Assembly (NCBI RefSeq): GCF_013426205.1
Contig: NC_089422.1
Span: 3,286,001-3,350,000, forward strand
Direction of reading: 5' to 3'
Source: Metarhizium brunneum
Lineage: Eukaryota > Ascomycota > Sordariomycetes > Hypocreales > Clavicipitaceae
Length of the DNA stretch: 64,000 nt
Shown here in pieces: positions 58,694 to 64,000 of the stretch (position 1 is the first letter of the stretch; the number at the start of each line of letters is the position of its first letter). A program made the position numbers and the translations under genes. Under the pieces are notes generated by a model, which was not told the DNA's origin, made no database searches, and saw only the letters and a program-made list of their open reading frames with translations.

Positions 58694-61600
58694 ATGTTGG
58701 AAGGACTGGTCGCCGGTCTTCTTAATCGATTCCTGGGCATGTATGTTCAGAACTTCGACCCAACACAGCTCAAAGTTGGTATCTGGTCTGGCGATGTCAA
58801 GCTGCGGAACCTCGAGTTGCGCCGTGAGGCTCTTGACCAGTTGAAGTTGCCAATTAACGTTGTGGAGGGCCACCTGGGAGAGCTAACGCTGGTTATTCCG
58901 TGGTCTAATCTTCGTGGTGCCCCCGTCAAGGTCTTCATCGAAGATGTTTTTCTCCTGGCCAGTCCGAAGGAGGAGGCTGAATACGACGAAGAGGAGGAGG
59001 AACGTAGAAGGCAGAGGCTCAAATTGGAAAAGCTAGACAGCGCCGAAATACTCAAGGAACGAAACCGAGAAGGTATGAGCCAGGAGGAGCAAAAGAAAAG
59101 CCAAAGCTTCACACAAAGTTTGGTCACCAAGGTTGTCGATAATTTGCAGGTTACCGTCAAAAACATTCACGTTCGGTACGAAGATTCAATTTCTGCCCCG
59201 GGACACCCTTTCGCCCTGGGGTTGACCTTGGAAGAATTCAGTGCCGTCAGCACTGATGGACAATGGAAGCCCACGTTCATTCAGGACTCCAGCACCACAA
59301 CACATAAGCTGGCAACCCTAGGCGCCTTGGCCGTATACTGGAATACAGACTCAGACCTGTTTGGGTCCGGTCGCGAGGCATCTTCGCCGCTCAAGGAGCC
59401 CCTGTCGCACGACGAGATGGTGCAAAAGTTCAAGGGCATGGTTGGCAAGGCAAACGCCCTTGCCTCCAACCACCAGTTCATCTTACGCCCAGTGAATGGG
59501 CAGGCAAAAATCGAAATTGACAAGTCTGGTGATATCCACACCCCAAAATTCAAAGCCAATCTGCTTTTCGAAGAGATTGGTCTCGTTCTTGATGATGATC
59601 AATATCGCGATGCGCTGATGATGGTGGATTTGTTCCATTACTTCATTCGTCACCAGGAGTACAAGTCATTGAAACCGAAAGGTGTGCGGCCCAAGGAAGA
59701 TCCTCGCGCCTGGCTCCTCTTTGCCGGTAATGCTGTCCTAAATAAGATACATGAAAGGAACCGCAAGTGGTCCTGGGACTATTTCCGAGAAAGACGCGAC
59801 GATCGACAGCGATACATTGAGCTGTTCATGAAGCAGAAACAACAGCAGCAGTTCACAACAGAAGAAAGTGAAGAGTTTCGAAAGCTTGAGTGCAAGTTGG
59901 AATATGAAGATCTCCGGTTCTGGAGATCGTTGGCACGAAACCAGCTCAAGAAAGAAAATGCGGAAGCCCTAAGGAAGCAGCCCCAGCAGCAACAACAACA
60001 GCAAGGCTGGCTAGCTTGGATGTGGGGATCGCAGCCTCAGGGGACGATAGAAGAAAACGAAGAAAATACTCAGATGACTGAGGAGCAGCGAAAGGAACTG
60101 TATGAAATGATTGAATGGGACGAGAAGCAAGCACTGGCCGAGGAAGTAGACGTCCCTAGGGAGGCTGTAAAGCTATGTCTTGAGGCCTCTTTGAGCACGG
60201 GCAGTTTTACATTGAAGAAAAGCCCGCATGATAATCCTTCCGATCTTCTGAGTCTTCACTTCGACGTCTTCAAGGCAAAAGCACTTCAGCGAAAGGACTC
60301 CGTATTGGCCAATATCAGTCTCGGCGGCCTACGCGTGAATGATGGAACGACCCCGGACAGTCTGTACCCCGAGATTGTCCGCGTCAAGGATGCTCCTGAG
60401 GTCAGGAAACGAAAGAGCCTATCGTTGAAGGAGCTGGAAATTGACAAGGAAGAGCCATTCTTCCAGTTCGAAATCGAAAAGAATCCTATAGAACGCGAGG
60501 GTGACTTTGCCATTGTCGGAAAACTAAAACCTCTTGAAGTCGTATGGAATCCCAACTTTGTTGTTGGCATTGTTGATTTCTTCCGGCCGCCAGAGAGGCA
60601 CATGGAATCCATCACAGCTTTGATGGAAAGCGCTGGCGCAACCGTTGAGGGTATCAGAGAGCAAACTCGTGCAGGGCTGGAATTTGCCCTCGAAGAGCAC
60701 AAAACTGTGAATGCTGAGCTAGATCTACAGGCCCCGCTCATCATCGTGCCCGTGAGCATCACGACTGCGAACTCAACTTGCTTGATTGTTGATGCTGGCC
60801 ATATTCATGTCAACAGTCAATTGGTAGATAACAAGACCATGAACGAAATCCAGTCAAAGCAACGGCAATCTTACAGCGAGGCTGACTTTCAGCGCCTCGA
60901 ATCGGCAATGTACGACAAATTTATCGTCAAGCTCACATCAACACAAGTACTCATTGGTCCATCGATCGAAGAAACCAAGAAGCAACTGGTTAAGAAAAGT
61001 GCGGACTCTCAGCTACATGTCGTGGAAAAAATCAATGTCGACTTCGTCGTTGAAACTTCCATTTTACCCAAAGCTCCAAATCTTACAAAGCTACGAGTTT
61101 CTGGTCACCTTCCAATGTTGCACGCGACTGTATCTGACTCGAAATACAAGAACCTGATGAAGGTTATCGACGCGGCAATTCCAAAATTAGGACAAAGTCA
61201 ACAACCAGAATCGTCCTCTGAGAATAGTCAAACACTTCAGCAACGACCACGGCTTCTTAGTGCTAATTCTACACGATCGCGAAGAAGGTCTCAACGAGAA
61301 CGCCGACAATCCTCTGCTTTCCCATTTATGCAACCACAGAGTGCTGTAATACTCGAAGACATCGACGACGATGAAGACGACTTCGAAGACGCGACGGACG
61401 GAGTGGACGGGCAGCAACTAAAAATCCAACAAAGGAGCTTTGAATTTAACTTCAAAGTCGATACACTCAAGGGCTCACTCTACAGAAGCGACCCAGACCG
61501 CGTCAAACCCGACACGCTTCTCGTTGAGCTTGTGGCTGAGCGCTTTGATCTTGCCTTTTATACCAGAACGTACGATATGGCAGCCGAAGTGTCGCTGGGC

Positions 61601-64000
61601 TCCGTTGCGGTCGAAGATTTTGTCGAAAACCCCCCTGGAGAGTTCAAGTCTATTGTTTCTTCTGGAGATAGCGAAGATTTGAAAGCAGGGCGAAGCCTCG
61701 TTCATGTAAAATTCATGAAGATCAATAGACAGTCGCCAGAATTCATGCCGGTGTACGAGGGTGTGGAGACCAACATCACTGCTGTTATATCAACTATCAA
61801 CATTGTCGTCACTCGTAAAACGCTCTTGACTCTTCTTGATTTCATCTTGATCACATTTACGGGTGGCAATAACGATCAAGAAGCTCCATCGGCACCAACC
61901 ATTGCGGCAGGGGAAGGCAGCGACGAACCGCAGCTTGAGCAGAGCATTGTCGACGCCCCAAAGCCCAATGGAAATGTTGGGTCGATTCGTGTCAAGGTTG
62001 ACTTGAAGGCCATCCGCCTTATTCTCAATAACGATGGTATCAGGTTGGCCACCCTCTCATTCAACCATGGTGATGCCGGCATCTATATCAGTGGAAAAGC
62101 GATGCGCATCTCCGCTAGATTGGGTGACTTGTCACTGGTTGATGATGTAAATCTTGGCGTCTCAGCTGATTCGAGTCTTCGGAAGCTTGTTACAATCCAA
62201 GGTGATGACCTTGCAGACTTCAGGTACCAGACATTCGACCCTGAAAACCAGAAGGCTTATCCTGGATACGACAGCTCAGTTTTTCTCCGAGCTGGGTCTG
62301 TCAAGGTTAACTTTGTCGAGGAGCCTTTCCGCAAGATTATTGATTTTCTTGTCAAATTTGGCAAAATGCAAGCCTTGTACAATGCTGCCCGCCAGGCCGC
62401 TGTGACTCGTGCCAATCAGATCCAGCAGAGCCCGAGCAGGATCAGATTTGATGTTGTTGTAAAGACACCGATTGTCGTTTTCCCTCGCCTCTACGTGTCT
62501 GAACGAGACAAAGGAGATGCCATCACGGCGTACCTGGGCGAGATTTACGCTCAAAATAAGTTTGTTCCCCTGGATGATAGCAAGAACTCCGACATTGCCA
62601 TGAAAATCTCAGCAGGCATCAGAAATGTGCGCCTCACCTCTGACTTCCACTATTCCGAGGACCGATCGGAAGAGCTTGAGATGATCGACGGTGTGGATCT
62701 GGGCTTCAATATTACGTATGTAGAACATAAAGAAGGCGTAAAGCGACCTGATACGGAAATTGAAGGGACTCTCTCGGACATCAAGCTTCGTTTGACACAA
62801 TACCAACTCAAGACTCTTATGGAGATTTCAAAGTCCGTTCCCGCAGCTTTAGCGGGCGAAGGAGATGATTCTGATGAAGAGGCGGCGCGAATGGTGGATG
62901 AAGGAACGCTGCAGCGCGCTAGAGGTGCTCCTGGTAACGGTAACAATAGTCATGATCAGAGCTTGATTGACCTCTCACCGGAACTTAGCTCGCTGCAAAA
63001 TGCGTGGACGAAGCTTGACCTCATATTTCAAGTCAACACTGTTGCTCTTGAACTCATCATGGCCGAGGAAGATGAACCGGTTGGCGATTTGGCTAAATCA
63101 AGTTTGTCGAGGTTCTCACTAGATGATACAAGGTTCAAAACAAGAATGCTGTCCGACGGCTCTCTTGAGGCAGAACTGCTTATTCAGTCTTTCACAATCC
63201 AAGACAGTCGTCGGCAAGAAACCAAGTATCGGCGAATTATGACCTCTTCCAACAAGGAAGCGCAGCAATTGATGGCGAGTGTGACCATGTCTGGTGGAAA
63301 GGAACGGAGCTTGATTGCCATGGCTACTATTGACAGCCCTCGAATTATCTTCGCACTCGACCATCTGTTCGCGATTCAAAAATACATAACTGAAGGTCTA
63401 GCCGTGGATGATACCAGCCCAATGGATGATGAAAGCATTGGAGAAACAGTTGATGAGTCCGACACCGATTCGATGCAGGTCACTTACAATGCCCCTGGCA
63501 CGGAGCGGACACAGTCTCACGCCTCTCGGCAGCGAAACGAGGTGTCCCCGGATAAGTCTCAGAAACAGAAAGAGGAGTCAACAATGTCGATGGCGTTTCG
63601 AGTCAATCTAGTGGATGCTCAGGTTATCCTCATTGCAGACCCATTGTCATCAAGCTCCGAGGCGATCGTTTTGAGTATTCGACAGGTTCTGCTCTCTAAA
63701 CAGCATGCCCTAACCTTCCAGATCTCGGAAACCGGCATGTTCTGGTGCCGAATGGACAAGTTTGACACCTCTCGCCTGCGCATCATTGATGACTTTTCCA
63801 TTCAATTAAACATGGACAACTCACAGGTTGGGGTGACCGGCATTCATATTGACGTGGAGCCCCTCATTCTGCGCCTTTCTCTCCGTGATATCCTCCTGAT
63901 TTTGCAGATTATCAGTAGAGCTAGTGAGCTGTCTGGAAACGAGACAAAGCATCCGCCAGAAACAGCGGCGGAACAGAAAGCTAGAGAACTACGAAATGCC
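58694..64000 (+). CDS. vps13: VPS13 intermembrane lipid-transfer protein, N-terminal part
   Basis: The frame is open from the ATG at 58694 to the end of the window, giving 1769 residues of a protein that normally exceeds 3000, so it is truncated only by the window. VPS13 is a rod with a hydrophobic groove that carries phospholipids between organelles at contact sites. The chorein N-terminal domain is unmistakable: MLEGLVAGLLNRFLGMYVQN, then WSGDVKLRNLELRREALDQL and WSNLRGAPVKVFIEDVFLL. The repeating beta-groove segments follow, with VTVKNIHVRYEDS near residue 155 and VWNPNFVVGIVDFF near residue 617. A Gln run near 430-438 and acidic, disordered inserts near 840-910 interrupt the rod. No intron is needed in the visible part. 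The start has a good context (ACCATGTTG). Adaptor-binding and C-terminal domains lie outside the window. Confidence 0.96.
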   Translation, partial: MLEGLVAGLLNRFLGMYVQNFDPTQLKVGIWSGDVKLRNLELRREALDQLKLPINVVEGHLGELTLVIPWSNLRGAPVKVFIEDVFLLASPKEEAEYDEEEEERRRQRLKLEKLDSAEILKERNREGMSQEEQKKSQSFTQSLVTKVVDNLQVTVKNIHVRYEDSISAPGHPFALGLTLEEFSAVSTDGQWKPTFIQDSSTTTHKLATLGALAVYWNTDSDLFGSGREASSPLKEPLSHDEMVQKFKGMVGKANALASNHQFILRPVNGQAKIEIDKSGDIHTPKFKANLLFEEIGLVLDDDQYRDALMMVDLFHYFIRHQEYKSLKPKGVRPKEDPRAWLLFAGNAVLNKIHERNRKWSWDYFRERRDDRQRYIELFMKQKQQQQFTTEESEEFRKLECKLEYEDLRFWRSLARNQLKKENAEALRKQPQQQQQQQGWLAWMWGSQPQGTIEENEENTQMTEEQRKELYEMIEWDEKQALAEEVDVPREAVKLCLEASLSTGSFTLKKSPHDNPSDLLSLHFDVFKAKALQRKDSVLANISLGGLRVNDGTTPDSLYPEIVRVKDAPEVRKRKSLSLKELEIDKEEPFFQFEIEKNPIEREGDFAIVGKLKPLEVVWNPNFVVGIVDFFRPPERHMESITALMESAGATVEGIREQTRAGLEFALEEHKTVNAELDLQAPLIIVPVSITTANSTCLIVDAGHIHVNSQLVDNKTMNEIQSKQRQSYSEADFQRLESAMYDKFIVKLTSTQVLIGPSIEETKKQLVKKSADSQLHVVEKINVDFVVETSILPKAPNLTKLRVSGHLPMLHATVSDSKYKNLMKVIDAAIPKLGQSQQPESSSENSQTLQQRPRLLSANSTRSRRRSQRERRQSSAFPFMQPQSAVILEDIDDDEDDFEDATDGVDGQQLKIQQRSFEFNFKVDTLKGSLYRSDPDRVKPDTLLVELVAERFDLAFYTRTYDMAAEVSLGSVAVEDFVENPPGEFKSIVSSGDSEDLKAGRSLVHVKFMKINRQSPEFMPVYEGVETNITAVISTINIVVTRKTLLTLLDFILITFTGGNNDQEAPSAPTIAAGEGSDEPQLEQSIVDAPKPNGNVGSIRVKVDLKAIRLILNNDGIRLATLSFNHGDAGIYISGKAMRISARLGDLSLVDDVNLGVSADSSLRKLVTIQGDDLADFRYQTFDPENQKAYPGYDSSVFLRAGSVKVNFVEEPFRKIIDFLVKFGKMQALYNAARQAAVTRANQIQQSPSRIRFDVVVKTPIVVFPRLYVSERDKGDAITAYLGEIYAQNKFVPLDDSKNSDIAMKISAGIRNVRLTSDFHYSEDRSEELEMIDGVDLGFNITYVEHKEGVKRPDTEIEGTLSDIKLRLTQYQLKTLMEISKSVPAALAGEGDDSDEEAARMVDEGTLQRARGAPGNGNNSHDQSLIDLSPELSSLQNAWTKLDLIFQVNTVALELIMAEEDEPVGDLAKSSLSRFSLDDTRFKTRMLSDGSLEAELLIQSFTIQDSRRQETKYRRIMTSSNKEAQQLMASVTMSGGKERSLIAMATIDSPRIIFALDHLFAIQKYITEGLAVDDTSPMDDESIGETVDESDTDSMQVTYNAPGTERTQSHASRQRNEVSPDKSQKQKEESTMSMAFRVNLVDAQVILIADPLSSSSEAIVLSIRQVLLSKQHALTFQISETGMFWCRMDKFDTSRLRIIDDFSIQLNMDNSQVGVTGIHIDVEPLILRLSLRDILLILQIISRASELSGNETKHPPETAAEQKARELRNA

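Noticed and set aside
1..64000. tRNA genes
   Set aside because: I looked for the B-box pattern GGTTCGANTCC and its complement. The few partial matches, such as near 15044 and 26107, lack a partner A-box and stems.
1..64000. CRISPR array or prokaryotic operon features
   Set aside because: The sequence is clearly fungal nuclear DNA with spliceosomal introns. The repeats present are microsatellites and palindromes, without a spacer arrangement.

Overview
The window looks like nuclear DNA of a filamentous ascomycete, most likely Sordariomycetes and probably Hypocreales. Coding exons are long and separated by short GT..AG introns, mostly 60-110 bp, several with a visible CTAAC or CTGAC branch site. 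The proteins are typical fungal families. The species and the assignment to Hypocreales are inferred from family resemblance, not from a search.

Layout. From 1952 to 3999 (minus) lies a C2H2 zinc-finger protein with three exons. From 4000 to 27274 there is a stretch of about 23 kb with no gene I can support. It separates the zinc-finger gene from a divergently transcribed OPT-family oligopeptide transporter (27275-30297, plus, three exons). Convergent to the transporter is a single-exon 8.3-kb gene (31802-40132, minus). It encodes a 2776-residue NRPS-like protein laid out as disordered N-terminus, epimerization-type domain, C, A, T, C and a T-like remnant. Its first domain keeps the catalytic motif, while the later C, A and T domains have lost key residues.

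The right-hand third is housekeeping: a SAPS-domain protein (42872-47311, minus, four exons), the G-patch splicing factor Ntr1/TFIP11 (49573-51987, minus), a two-TOG microtubule polymerase of the Stu2/Alp14/Dis1 family (54324-57174, plus, four exons), and the N-terminal 1769 residues of the lipid-transfer protein VPS13 (from 58694 to the window end, plus).

Points of most interest: the intact but largely degenerate NRPS-like gene; a coding-like alternative C-terminus inside the 817-bp last intron of the SAPS gene; a 276-bp MITE-like element with 37-bp inverted repeats; a 9-base word, TACGGAGTA, repeated nine times and only between genes; and the large gene-poor block rich in short palindromes. 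I saw no rRNA, no convincing tRNA, no CRISPR array and no complete transposon. Apart from the NRPS-like gene, nothing resembles a secondary-metabolite tailoring gene, so it does not sit in an obvious biosynthetic cluster.
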